64,000 nt of DNA from Agrocybe praecox (taxonomy: Eukaryota > Basidiomycota > Agaricomycetes > Agaricales > Agrocybaceae), in NCBI GenBank assembly GCA_964017145.1, contig OZ024848.1, positions 3,484,501 to 3,548,500 of the forward strand, given 5' to 3'. The notes under the pieces are model-generated. The model did no database searches. It worked only from the letters and a program-made list of their open reading frames with translations, and was not told where the DNA came from. Below are positions 20,768 to 32,382 of this stretch, piece after piece; positions within the stretch are counted from its first letter, which is position 1; each line of letters begins with the position of its first letter. A program made the position numbers and the translations under genes.

Positions 20768-21543
20768 ATGTCGACCATTTCTCAAGACCCACTTCCTCTC
20801 GACGGAGAGCAAACCCTCCATCAATTCTGCACGCGAGCGCTGAAGTCGGGACGAAGTCGAAATGCGTCTGCAATCATTACCAGGATCGAGCTTCTCAAAG
20901 ACACTCGCACCACAGACGATTATTGGAGGCACGAATACCTCGTTTTTACCGTCCAACCGAGAGATAGCGAGGACAGGATTGTGGTGTACTTCGAAAGAGG
21001 GTTGGCCAACGATGGGACGTGGCTAGATTTTCTCACCTTCGTTTGGGGCGGGATGAGGGGTGACCCTTCGGACCTTCTGACTTGCTATAAAGCTGGTAGC
21101 CACGAGGACCAGGAGCGTAGAAGCTGGGCAAATTCAAGTTGGTTTTACATCAAACATATGGCACTTCACTGCATGCTGATATTACTCCAGTCATCGCAAT
21201 CCACTTATAACGTGGTGCCCCTGGACCTTTACATCTTCGACATCTCGCAGAGGTACTTAGCTCGGAAAGCTACACTACAAATTATCCGGACTATCGCCTT
21301 CTTTCCGCAAACTGCTGGGCTTGGTCGCGCGGTGTCTTATTCGATATCATTCGACATCCATCCAGCGCGCCCTCTGAACTAACAGCTTTCGACCGGCCGT
21401 CGTCTGCACTTGTTCCTGAAGGTGTCGCTGGTTTCGCAGAAGCCCAAGGTGGCTCTCGGTTATTATCGAAGGACGAGGTGGTGCTGGAGATTCTGACAAA
21501 TTATGGATCCTATGGCAAGGCGTTGCTTCATTTTACATCACGT
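20768..21543 (+). pseudogene. Decayed gene of unknown family
   Basis: The frame from ATG 20768 reads convincingly to ~21145: DYWRHEYLVFTVQPRDSEDR, VYFERGLANDGTWLDFLTFV and GDPSDLLTCYKAGSHEDQER. Beyond that the protein-like signal moves to another frame (HLAEVLSSESY, NYPDYRLLSANCWAWSRGV, AQGGSRLLSKDEVVLEIL) that is open from ~21208 to 21543. I found no intron with proper borders that reconciles the two. A frameshift near 21150-21200, plus a TAA in the second frame, suggest decay. The NCWAW motif is reminiscent of Agaricomycete genes with a NCYxF-type centre, but no function follows. Confidence 0.5.
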
Positions 21544-22156
21544 ATGTAGCTCTCCGCGCCTTTCTGTTTTACCATTAACCTCATCCCTTTTTCTAGAAAA
21601 CTTCCGTGCTCGATATCCTGTGAAGCCGTATTTATTCCACAGAATTGCCATTCGATTGATATTAGTTTTCTACTCGGTGATGGACGTGATCACATCGATA
21701 CGAAACTCGTTCAGGCTTCTGGCACATTCTAACTGGACAGTTTGCCTTCGGACCATGCACATTTATCACACCAAAACGACAGACGAGAAAGGATGGGACT
21801 TCACGTCGACGTACCTTCCATCGAATTTCAGCAAATTAGTGCCAGCGGACAACGTGAAGGCATTCAAGGATCTAAGCATTCCCAGCTCGCTCTGTAGTCC
21901 TGGACGATATCTATACCTCTTAACACCCCCTTTAACTGCGTCGCCTGGCACAAAATCCGGTGTCAGGTCAATCCACATGTACATTTTTGGTTCAATCTCT
22001 GCTCAAGTTGGCGACGACGACGACATTCTTCGGAATTTACCCAGTGGCGGGATGGAAGACATCCTTAATCAAAGCGGAGATGCCGATCGTCAGTCCCCCA
22101 GTTGGATTTCGTGTGCTGTGATCTGACCATCTGCTGATGGCACTTCGATTCGTGAT

Positions 22157-22345
22157 GTGTCAGAACCGGTCAACCTTCGACTTCTTCCACGGAAGGTGAT
22201 CAAAAATAAACTCCACTATTCTGTAATGTGCATCCTGGACTACCGGAATGTACTCAGTGGATCCATGAGAGATGGGGATATACTCGGCTTCTGGGCCCAT
22301 GGCCAGCCAGGGTGGAAAAACACAGTTCGAATTGCATCAGTCAAG
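22157..22345 (+). pseudogene. Exon-like fragment (GDxxGFWAHxQPGWKN motif)
   Basis: A short frame ends RDGDILGFWAHGQPGWKNTV followed by RIASVK and a GTACAT donor-like site. The motif resembles the C-terminal 'GDRIxxWAxAxxPGWxN' end seen in several anonymous basidiomycete proteins. The preceding region (21544-22156) gives only short frames, so the rest of the gene cannot be reconstructed. It may be the tail of the decayed gene upstream. Confidence 0.3.
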
Positions 22346-23435
22346 GTACATTCATTAACGCTTTTTCGAACCCGTATTGTGTTGCTTATACTCTTCTTCC
22401 TACCCTTGCGCATCGCAAAGATCGTCACGAGGAGACCGTTTGGAATACTGGACCTCCTCTTTCTAGTCTATGTCGCCTGGTGCATTGACCAGATTCTGCG
22501 AGTTGGGTTTTCGGGTCGGCTTGTATACGGGCCGCTAATGTGTCTCCCATATGCCTTCAATACTCGGTACGCACACCATCCGTTTTGAGATCTCGGGATA
22601 TCGTTGGATCGGAAGCTAATTTTCATTGTTTCATTAGATTTGAAGGCTGGGTGTGGAAAAATATTAATATATTTGCCAATGCTCTCCATACTTCGGTGGC
22701 GCGTTCATAGCACACCTGTTATTGTTGTCAGACCAGCACCTGCCAATACGACCAAAATTTGCGCGTAGTATATCTGCTCATATCATTATACAGTGCTTCT
22801 CCCGATCAATAAAGATTTCAGTTGCGCAACCAAATAAAGTTCTCAAAGGCGACCCCAAACCCCAACGCTAACCTTTAAATGGAAGAAGTGGATGCATCAG
22901 GCTCTATCCTAAACCAAATAGTGATTTGTGCTGGCTACGGAGAATTGGTCAATAGACGATGCAAATTCAAGTCGCACGTCTTGCGGAATTGCGCCGAGTC
23001 TAAATTAATTATCTAGCCTGTATTTGAGAGAGAATGAATCAGGCCGCTGTTGTCTTATATGCCTCGCACAATTTTTCGGGATTTGGATACATCCATTGCA
23101 TCAAAAATTTAGCCCGAGACTCTGCAATGTGGTATGGGGGGTTGGGCGGCGGTGGTCCGCAAGTTGACCCCGCAAAATTGATGCGGTGAAGCAGACTGGT
23201 ATGCCGCATAACTCTAACCGTAGTAGGGTGCCTTGGAATGCCGCGTTGCGGACCATGATAGTAGCAGTAGGTGTCCCGGGATGTAACACTGAGATCTGAT
23301 TATCCATACGACGGATTGGTTGGGCTGCACTGCCGCATTGGCAATACCAGCCGCCAGCAGCTACTTATATATCTATATTATGTTGACTTCTACTGGTAAA
23401 TATAAAGTCTATCAGAGATACTCCAAAGATCTAGT
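22346..23435. other. No recognisable gene
   Basis: Frames are short and unsupported. Probable 3' flanks of the fragment above and, at the right end, of the convergent FAD-oxidoreductase gene. Confidence 0.4.
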
Positions 23436-25575
23436 TCAGGGCGTAGAACTTTTGCAAACAATTTCATCATCCCAAGCTTCTGAGTTGACACCTTTTCGGA
23501 CGATTAACAAATCATTGGGATCGATTCTGCGTTTTATCTGTAGGAGTCTTGGATAATTCGGACCCCAATAAGCCTCTACGAATTCCCATATAAGTTTCTA
23601 AATTAAAACAGTTCAAGGAAAGACGAACCTTGCCAGTTTTCTTCATAATAATCAGGCTGATCGATACACACATGGTCAAGTCTTGTTTTAGAAGAAGGTA
23701 AGAGACGTGCTCACTTCATTAAGGTACTGCCCTCCTATGGGCGGAGGTGCAAGCGTTCGAAAAACTTGCATTTGATCGTATGCATTTCTTCGGATAGCTT
23801 CTACATCGGTTCTGGTCTCGGGAGGCAGTAACCCGCTGGGGAATAGAACAAGGTCTGTCGTTATCGACCTCCATGCCGGTGATAATGAAACCTCTGAAGG
23901 ATCATTCGATGACGCGGGGCCACCTCCGACCATGCTATAGAAAAGAATTAATGCAGGCAGGAAAAAGTGATGAAAATTTGAACTGTATACGCACAATTGT
24001 GTTCCTCCAGTAATGTTAGCGTATAGTCGTGCAAGCGGTCTGGCGTTTTCTGGAGACGTTATGTTACGAGGAATTAGCCACGAGGAGGTAACGCTGTATG
24101 GAGGGCCTGGTATTCTTGCAGTGTAGCTGAACCCATGTGAAACTGTGCCGTTCACCAAATTTTCGTAGTTGAACTGTCCGAATGACCGATATGTCACAAA
24201 TTCTTCTGAGAGAATCGTAATACCAGGCATAGGCCTTGCCAATCCAAGGAATCTTTTCATCAGTGGCATAGCTCGAGGATCCACAGGTGGCGTTCCCTGT
24301 GCCAACATGGTGAGGAAGATCGTGTTGTTGAAGAAAGGCATGACGCCAGACCACCCAGCGTCATTCAACGGATTATTGAATGTGTTCCATAGTTCGAATA
24401 AATTGACATAATTTGCTGTGCTGTTCGCTTGCCCAATCCAAAATAGAACGGTATACGGAGGATTTGGATGCGTCCGAACGGTCAATTCAATAACAACGCC
24501 GAAGCTCGGGCCCCCACCTCCGCGAAGTGCCCAAAATAGATCTGGGTCTCTATATTTATTCACCGTTGCAAAAGTGGCATTTGGTAGAACAACTTTGAAC
24601 TGAAGGACGTTATCGACTCCTTTGAAATATATTATTAACAGAGGCTAAAGTTTATTTTATGGAGCACTTGCCTAGACCATAGTAGCGGGATAAAGCACTA
24701 TGCCCGCCGCCAAGGACCCACCCACCGGCGGCGCCTACTGTTCCGTAAGGCGAAAGACCTCCAGGAAGGGAACGATTATGGATATCAGCCTGCGAGTATG
24801 CTGTATTCCAGCTAACTCCGGCACCCATGGTAACAGCTAATGCTTATTAGATAAGAACAAATGACAAACTCTTTACCGCTCACCATACTCTCCTGGAGTC
24901 TGAGAAGGGGCCCCTTCCGGAATAAAGCGATTGGTAAATTCAATTTTCTGTAGGTTATGGGTGAACAGCTCTAATGCACCGACTCCCGTACTTCTTCCCA
25001 TAAGCTCATGCCTGCGTATACAGTCAATTAAATTGTGTTTACTCACGATGAGAAATTTTTACTTACCCAGAATTTCTAACGACCAGCCGAAGATTGTGTT
25101 TTGAGGCGAAGCGTACGGCTTCCTGCACATCAGCAGCGCTGGTAACGTTTACGGAATTGGGGGGGATACGTCCCTGATAACACGTTCCACTATTTACAGG
25201 GCCTCCATATGGACAGTCTTGAATCGACGTCCCGTTGACGAGGGCTTCGAACGTCATGAATTGAGCCGTGTTTGATTGCCCAGCACGAAAGATTGGGTCG
25301 TTGATCTCCTTTGTGGCCAAGGAGCACTGACGAGAGTTGAATTCACTAGTTCTCTTGTAGCATGCGGCACCGAGGGGTCGTTGGTTCATGATGAGCGGGT
25401 ATGAAAGTCTGGAACTGAGTTGTTTCCATTGGCGTAGGGCTGGGTAGCAAGCGTCTCCTGGCATACATTTACATGTTTGTGCACTGGGACGTGTACGCTG
25501 TTGTGCAGCTCCTGAAGCAGAGGCAAATATACTCAGGATGAGTATAAGAGCGCAGGAAGAACGTATACGTAACAT
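23436..25575 (-). CDS. Secreted FAD-linked oxidoreductase, berberine-bridge-like, 604 aa
   Basis: Seven exons on minus (25067-25575, 24884-25011, 24672-24836, 23995-24619, 23715-23934, 23629-23656, 23436-23575) join to exactly 605 codons. The signal peptide is MLRIRSSCALILILSIFASA. The FAD_binding_4 domain includes the substrate/flavin loop VVRNSGH, whose His171 is the likely covalent FAD attachment site, and GGWVLGGGHSALSRYYGLG at ~250. The C-terminal BBE domain reads EAYWGPNYPRLLQIKRRIDP and KGVNSEAWDDE. The second flavinylation cysteine of the GxCxxVG type is replaced by AAGGWV, so mono-covalent FAD is expected. Such enzymes oxidise alkaloids, sugars or secondary metabolites; the substrate is unknown. 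Intron 3 uses a GC donor (G|GCAAGT), a non-canonical but functional class. Confidence 0.93.
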
Positions 25576-25932
25576 CTTCAGAGAGTGAAGACAACTTGGT
25601 ATGATGCTTTTGAGTCACCCTGGTAGAGAACATTCGCATTTATATGTGCAGAGAATGAAGAAATCAACGTGAGATTGGTTCGAAAGTGTTTGCGTAGATG
25701 TTGGAACCGGATTTGGGGCCGAAATGAGTAGGAACGGCGAGCATGTGTAGACTAAAGTAGACTTAGGCCCTCGAGAAACAGTAGGTCGCGGACAAATTAG
25801 AGCGGTTTCTGAGCTTTTAATGGCGGAATACGCACAAGTCCCGATACGTTGCGTGGGTAAGCACAATTTTGTTCAAGTCCGGCTATGACCTACGACGGCG
25901 GCTGTGCTATACCGCCATTATCTGCGGCTGCC
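25576..25932. other. Intergenic: promoter side of the FAD gene
   Basis: Short spacer between the FAD-oxidoreductase start and the stop of the small secreted-protein gene. A 45-nt stretch at 25650-25690 is T/C-rich on the minus strand. No feature is recognised. Confidence 0.4.
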
Positions 25933-26915
25933 CTAAGCACGCTGGTGTACCAATCGGAAATTGATTAGACCGAGATTGTGCGCCCTCTGAAAATAATGGT
26001 CTATTACGTCCAAATAATTTAGAGTGTACATATACATTTCACGAGTCAGAAAAAACCAAGAGAATGGAATCTTCTTCATTCCGGATATACGATGAAAACT
26101 AAGAGAGGCCCACTCGGCAAATGCAGTAAGGGAGCCGCTGGTCATCTTACAGGAGCCTTGCTGACTTGCGCCGCACACAGCAAAAATGTTAGCAGCTGCG
26201 TTTCCCTAAATATAAGGGAAAGTTTTAGTTGAAGAATGACGTGTAGATTTGAAGAATTTCGTGTGTTTATTATGTCACGTACCATGTCTGAGAAGCACTG
26301 TTGCGTTCCTTGAGTAGCAAATAACGTATATTCACAACTCTCAAAAGCAAAAGCAATTCCATCTCCAGCTTGGATCGTGAATGTACCGGCTGTACACGAA
26401 ACTCAGCTAGTCAGTCACGTATACAAATTGAAGAGCGATAAACAACGTACAATTTGTCTGCAGCGAAGTTATCAAAGTTTGGCAGTCGGTAGGCCTGATG
26501 GATTGGGTAACCGGAGAGCACGAGTTGAAAATACCTAAAAAAAGGATATTTACAATTTAGCAAGCGAACCTTGAATATATGAAAGGGGTAAGACGTACAC
26601 CCAACTCCGCATAAGCGAATACTAGCAATACACCTCGAATCTCGTTTAAGTAAATTGTCTACTGAGCTGCGCACCTCCTCAGTTGGCGAGTGCTCGATGG
26701 AAGAACAACTGAAGATATTCATTTTGATATTGTGTCCAGAGTCGGTCACGATGTCTTGAGAATCAATGATACGTTTGTCATTACAAACAGTGGCTATCGC
26801 TGTGTGGTATAAAATTTTAGCTGTATTTCGGAGGGCTGTAGTTTCAGAGATGGTACGAACGAGACAGAATACTGAATGCAAGAATTACGCAGAAGGAAAG
26901 GGCTTTAGCAGACAT
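25933..26915 (-). CDS. Small cysteine-containing secreted protein A, 239 aa with a stop-loss extension
   Basis: Five exons on minus (26861-26915, 26599-26799, 26451-26534, 26283-26389, 25933-26205) join in frame. The signal peptide is MSAKALSFCVILAFSILS. The core shares blocks with the paralogue at 28.9-29.7 kb: KRDSRC, RLCGVGC, TQSIRPTDCQTLITSLQTN, GTFTIQAGD, FESCEYTLFATQG, QQCFSDM and SQQGSCKMTSGSLTAF. Ten or so cysteines suggest a disulfide-stabilised extracellular protein. Exons 3 and 4 (84 and 107 nt) are identical in length in the paralogue. There the protein ends at FVE-stop, whereas here the stop codon reads TGG and the frame continues 57 codons (WASLSFHRIS...). No homologous function is recognised. 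An effector or cell-wall role is only a guess. Confidence 0.8.
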
Positions 26916-27068
26916 ATTCTTGGCGAAATAAGGAACGCAGGTCTTCTTATGAAGGACAGTTTTATATCTCAAAGCTGGGTTTAATACAGCGAAACAAGGG
27001 ATCTTCGATCCACGTGTAATTCTGCATGTGAACGGTTATCCAAGGAAGGGATTCAACCAAGGTTGAAT

Positions 27069-28299
27069 CACTGTCGGGCCCACAGAAATCAGCGTGCCAC
27101 GAGCGTGCACAGGCGTGCCGGAGCGTGCCGCGCTTACGCACGCTTCCGACTTTTGGCGTGTGAAGCGTGCATAGAAATAGCTTTGCACGCTTGATGCACG
27201 CGGAAATTGAAATAGATTACAAGGTATGTTTAAGCTGATATATGTAATAGATACTTGTAGCACTATACATCTATATTTCAAATATGAGCTAATTATATCA
27301 GAATGCAATCCATCGAGTTCTATAGGATGAAATAGGTATATGTATTCTCACCTAATTCTATGCAGTAACCCTCAATACAAAGATCCGTGGGTGGCACAGA
27401 AAAGTAAAGGAATAGACGCGGCAAAGTATACGGCGAGAGCGGAAATTAAAATATCGAAATGCCTATCTGGAAACCCTCAGGGTTGCAGGACCCTAAATGG
27501 GGTTTCTAAATATAATAATGTCCTCAAACGCGTAGCATGTTGAAGACGGCACAGCATTTTAATTAGGATACCAGTTGATACCAGATAAACGCACAAGTGT
27601 GCAAGAGCGCGGAGCGTGCATGAGCGTATCACAAGCGTGCATTGGCGTGCCAGAGCGTGTGACGAGCGCGCATGAGCGTGCACGAGCGTGCCATATTTGT
27701 GTCACAAGCGTGCCAATGCGTGCACGAGCGTGACACAAGCGTGCATGACGCAGATGTCAAGGCAGTGCGCATAGCAGTGCATGCATACGGATGTTAATAC
27801 TTACACTCATAAATTTTATTATATTTCTAGACAATAAAACGCGCACACTTGTAACACATCTTGTTCCATATCATGGTAGAATGTAGAAATTCCCACGATT
27901 GGTAATTTGTCGGGAATATCGCATATAATCACCTATAATCACGGTACATGGCCCGGAAAAAATATCCTACAGTCATAAAATCTTTGTACAGGTATTATCT
28001 CTGTCGATTCTTTTGTTCTTGATTATTTCATACTCTACAGCGTAAAGTAATATATGTTGCAGTTGAAATTCCCACGCTTTAATAGAAATTAAATTCTTAT
28101 GCGAACATGTTTGGGGCAATCCCCTATCTATTGATAGGCCAGGGGGTGAAATTTTCGACATATATACCCTTTATTGTTTGAACTACAAAAAACAACTATT
28201 TGAGTTCCAATTTATAAAGCGTGCCAGGCGTGCCCCGCTTCTGCACGCCGGCACGCTCAATGCACGCTTGGCACGCTAAAAAACCAGTGCCCATCACTG
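27069..28299. mobile_element. hAT-like non-autonomous element with GCGTGC subterminal repeats
   Basis: The left end begins CACTGTCGGGCCCACAG and reaches AGCGTGCC at base 30. The right end, inverted, begins CAGTGATGGGCACTGG and reaches AGCGTGCC at the same distance. CAGTGnnGGGC is a typical hAT terminus. Just inside both ends, and in a block at 27590-27750, lie dozens of GCGTGC/GCACGC hexamers, as in the subterminal transposase-binding arrays of hAT elements. The 1231-nt element has no transposase frame. I could not find a matching 8-bp target duplication, so it is either old or imprecisely bounded. Confidence 0.5.
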
Positions 28300-28871
28300 T
28301 CAAGTGTGGCGCAGAGTATCTATTGAAATTGACGCGTCGGCTCGAATGAGAACATTTGAGAGCTATGTATTGGTTTAAATTCCCACTGCCGTCAGGTAGA
28401 TTATTAGGATTGCAATAGATAATGGAGAACAGAATCTCCTTGTCGTTCTTTTTTCACGCGCGCAGGGTCGGGACTCACTGGGCCTCAGGAACGATTTCCG
28501 AAAATAACCAGTTATGAAATTAGAATGTCGGGTGTCGAAATCTATTAATAGCATGGATTGTCTTGCGACTGGTTCGAAATTTGAATGCGCTGCTGAGAGT
28601 AGTACGGAGTATATGGAATGTGCATATCCCCATTTATATTCCCAGACGGTGGTTTTACTTTGCAAAGACAGGAATACTGCCATCATTATATCCGATTGAC
28701 AATTTTTTCATGTATTTCTTTGATACCGCTACGTAGAAGAGCCAACCTGATATTCGAATTCCTTAGCTGCTGGGATGCGTACATGGCTACGTGAGTTTAA
28801 ATCATCAAAGGGAAATTTGACTGGGTAATAGAAGTTTGGTTAGATTATCTCTGTATATCCATGAAGACTAC

Positions 28872-29663
28872 CTACTCGACGAAGGCTGTCAGAGAGCCGC
28901 TGGTCATTTTGCAAGCCCCCTGCTGTCCAGCACCGCATACGGCAAACACGTTTGCTGCGGCGTTGCCCTACATAAAAATAACAATAGGCCTCAATTTAAG
29001 CGCGCATTCATGTAACGTACCATATCTGAGAAACAGTATTAGATTCCTTGAGTAGCGAACAATGTATATTCGCAACTCTCGAAAATGAATCCAATCGCGT
29101 CGCCTACTTGGATAGTAAAGGTTCCAGCTGTCATAAGAGCGTGTGTTAGATTATTAAATGTAGGAGGTGTTGTCCGACAAACAATTGGTTTGCAACGATG
29201 ATATAATCGTTGCACAGTCAGTTTGCCTAATGGATTGAGTTTCGGCCCTGAAATCGTCAAAGATGCCTATTGCAAGAAACATTGAGCATACGCAAGAAAC
29301 ATTTGAAACCTGGGTGGTATTCACAAGCAACTCCACATAAGCATGGTCCTGTACCAGTGCATCGAGAATCTCTTTTTTCAAGAGCACTCTTATTACGCAT
29401 CTCGGAGGATTTGGCGGGTCCTAGAGACGAGTGGACTGTGTTAAAGCAGGTGTACGTCTGCATCTTTAGCGTGTGCCCTGAGCCAGTGACAACGCTCGTG
29501 GATTCGACGACCTGTCTGTCATCACAAACAGCTGCATAAATTAGCCATCCGCATATTAATGGTCAAAAGAACGTAAACTACAGCAGGATATGTCAAAAAA
29601 CGAACCTGAAACTGTGGTGCATGCTGCGGCAATTGCCAAAAATGAAACACACTTGAAAAACAT
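28872..29663 (-). pseudogene. Small secreted protein B, paralogue of A, premature stop
   Basis: Exons on minus (29606-29663, 29325-29531, 29183-29266, 29021-29127, 28872-28967) match those of A in number, phase and, for exons 3 and 4, exact length. The signal peptide is MFFKCVSFLAIAAACTTVS. Then come SGHTLKMQTYTC, KRDSRCTGTGPCLCGVAC, GTFTIQVGDAIGF and FESCEYTLFATQG. At 29039-29041 TAA replaces the CAA codon found in A (GTQQCFSDM in A, GI-stop-YCFSDM here). This removes ~40 residues including three conserved cysteines, although the last exon (CGAGQQGACKMTSGSLTAF) is still intact and spliceable. The break is thus young, or a shortened form is made. Confidence 0.8.
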
Positions 29664-30189
29664 GGTAAGCTATAATGCGCCGTTTTGAGCGAAAGGATTG
29701 TCTGTTAAAAATACATAGCATCCTGCTCTTTTATCTAGTCTCGTCTCCGAAATCCCTTGGGGATGTGCCTATTGAGATATATTGTGGGAAGAAATGAGAA
29801 GACGAGTTCGACATGTTCTCCTATTTCTGACGCCCGCAAGGTAAGAAACAACCAATATTCTTCCACGAGACCGTTATCAATGACTTTTATTCCCTTGGTG
29901 CTCGCCCGTCCCCACAACTACCGTCTCGGCAACGCCTATTTGATACTAATCATGACTTAAAAATACACGTCAGTGTATATATAGTCCCTCTTCGTCCCCT
30001 CTCCAGAATCCGGATGATAAAGTCAAATTAAATGAACGAGAACTCACTTCGGTCTCGAATTTCTACTGACGTGGATGAGATATCCTATGGCTGCCCATCC
30101 GCCGAAAAATTAAATCACAGGTATACATATATACTGGACCGTAGATAATATATTCTTTTGAGTGTACCACATATATAGACTGCTCACCG

Positions 30190-30395
30190 CGGATTACACA
30201 GCATCTACACTGATTATACGACACAAATATTGGATTATACAACATGGCGGTAGGTTATACGGTATGGATTTCGTAATAAAACATCTAAATTGAGTTATAC
30301 CATATCAATGTTGGATTATACAGCATCCACTTCGGATTATACCACATAGATGTCGCATTATACCACATATAACGTCCGGTTGCATAACATACCTC
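30190..30395. repeat. Tandem array of ~21-nt GGATTATACcACAT units
   Basis: About nine or ten degenerate copies of a 21-nt unit starting G(G/C)(A/T)TTATAC follow each other. On the minus strand the unit keeps the reading frame and encodes heptads of the type MWYNATS, MWYNPKW, MLYNPTL. No start, domain or splice context supports translation. Confidence 0.75.
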
Positions 30396-30496
30396 GGCTA
30401 AGATGCCGGATGTGCCGAGGCCCTCTGATCGCCACCTTGATCCAATTCTAACCCTATTTTCGCCGCACATGCTGAACCACGGCATGTTGGTCCGCG

Positions 30497-31060
30497 ACAC
30501 TGCTGGCTCTGATAGCTATATGTCGGACATATACCTAAAAAATATACGTAATGTGTATTTATTTACCTATATGTTGGACATACACATGATGTGGATTTTA
30601 TACATACGTTCGGCATACAGATGATATGTATGCCNNNNNNNNNNNNNNNNNNNNNNNNNNNNNNNNNNNNNNNNNNNNNNNNNNNNNNNNNNNNNNNNNN
30701 NNNNNNNNNNNNNNNNNNNNNNNNNNNNNNNNNNNNNNNNNNNNNNNNNNNNNNNNNNNNNNNNNNNNNNNNNNNNNNNNNNNNNNNNNNNNNNNNNNNN
30801 NNNNNNNNNNNNNNNNNNNNNNNNNNNNNNNNNNCCGGCTGCCTCTAGTCTCACCGGCTTTGATCGCTATATTTTCAACATATACGGTGAAAATATACGT
30901 AATATATATTTTACTGCGTATATGTCGAGCATATATGTTTCAGGTATGCTTTATATGGTAAGCCCGAGGCCTATATGTTCAACATATATTCAGTAAGATA
31001 TATATACGTATATTTTTACCGATATGTTGAGTACATAGCAATCAAAGCCAGCAGTGGATC
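30497..31060. repeat. AT-rich foldback element spanning an assembly gap
   Basis: The left block (CACTGCTGGCTCTGATAGCT, then ATATACCTAAAAAATATACG) recurs as an inverted copy ending at ~31056 (revcomp CACTGCTGGCTTTGATTGCT, CGGTAAAAATATACGTATAT). A third, direct copy follows the gap (30850: CACCGGCTTTGATCGCTATA). Two hundred Ns at 30635-30834 interrupt it. The arrangement fits a palindromic MITE or nested insertion, and it is probably why assembly failed here. Confidence 0.6.
30635..30834. other. Assembly gap, 200 N
   Basis: Exactly 200 Ns. The round number suggests a scaffold gap of unknown or estimated length. Confidence 0.99.
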
Positions 31061-32332
31061 TCTCGCCTCTGATAATTCCTTAAAGTGTTGGAATAATCGG
31101 GATAAATACAAGCGCACCACGAAGTGGTCACTTGATAGCCGCAGATTATCTCGAGGAGATAATGTGCATTTCATTCTTATATTGACATTTGGCATGTTAT
31201 ATGCCACTATCCCTTGTTTATTTTATTTCTCCTTATTACTTCGTAGGCTGTTCTAGCTACATATTTTGCATTTATAGTGTACCTACATTGAATGATAAAC
31301 CTCGCTTGATTGCGAGGGGTCCCTACTACAACCCGAGTGACCTCGAAGACCGCGTCATTTTAATATAAAGACCATTTAATTTTTGTTAAATAGGTCAAAC
31401 TCTTGACCTAAATTCTTTTATCATCCCAGATTCCGCATATTGCCATATTACTGTGTCCAGGAACCGCCCATAGGGCAATTTAACGGGAATTCAAGTACTC
31501 TAACAGTTAACTTGTGCAATGCCGGCCTGCCGAAAATCGGACCGTCCGGCTGCATCATGTCTTTAAAAAAGTCATGTATCAGAGTCCAGACTTCTGAACG
31601 AAAACTAGATACATATTGATATGCAGCTAGATAGATAGCATCCCCTTCCACATGCATAATGGTCGTTGGGCGCCATATACATAATCAGTATGATTGTCAG
31701 TCCACCGCATACTCTCAAACCTAGCTTTGTGACAATTCCTCCTACCAATAAACATCTTCAGAACTATTGTGAAGTACGGAACCGAACAGGGAGAGTATGT
31801 ACGTACGTGATAAGCATCCGAAGCACATATTCTCATTGACGACTCATGGCCTATTGGTGCAAGATGATACATGTATGCATCTATCAATACGACGAATTCG
31901 AAGGCCTCAGGTGCTACTGTTCTTTCTGATAAGATGCATATTCACTCAAGGCTCTTCTATAGGCCAGAAGACCCCAGCTTTTGTCCCCCAAAGACCGTTA
32001 TTGAGTTGGGTGCTACTCTTACATATCGCTCCTTGATCATCCCAGCCATTCACTTTAACAATTGACGGAGATGAACATGTGAATATTGCTCATTCGTTGA
32101 ATGGGGTCAGAAAGTGTGGTTGGAAGTGTTTGCGTTACTCGGTTTACTGTAATACAAGGACAATTTGATTGTATTAGGTAGGTTGATGACCAGAGAGTGG
32201 CTCAAAATCACTGAGAATACAAGCAGAAACTCCAAATCTCACTATGCCAGAACTTCGACTTTTAATCATGTGATCTTTGGTACAGAAACTCCTGCCTTCC
32301 GCGTTTTGAATCCTAGTTTGCGGCTTGAGCAG
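31061..32332. other. No recognisable gene
   Basis: Frames here are short (up to 93 codons) with no motifs. The last 60 nt lead into the promoter of the 155-aa protein gene. Confidence 0.4.
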
Positions 32333-32339
32333 TATAAAA
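32333..32339 (+). promoter_or_regulatory. TATA box of the 155-aa protein gene
   Basis: TATAAAA lies 50 nt upstream of the ATG at 32383. Confidence 0.55.
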
Positions 32340-32382
32340 GAGGTTCAACTGTTGCTATACATCCCCCATCTCAATATTCAAC

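Noticed and set aside
27590..27750. CRISPR-like array (regularly repeated GCGTGC words)
   Set aside because: Units are degenerate, short and irregular with no spacers, and this is a eukaryotic genome. They are better explained as transposon subterminal repeats.
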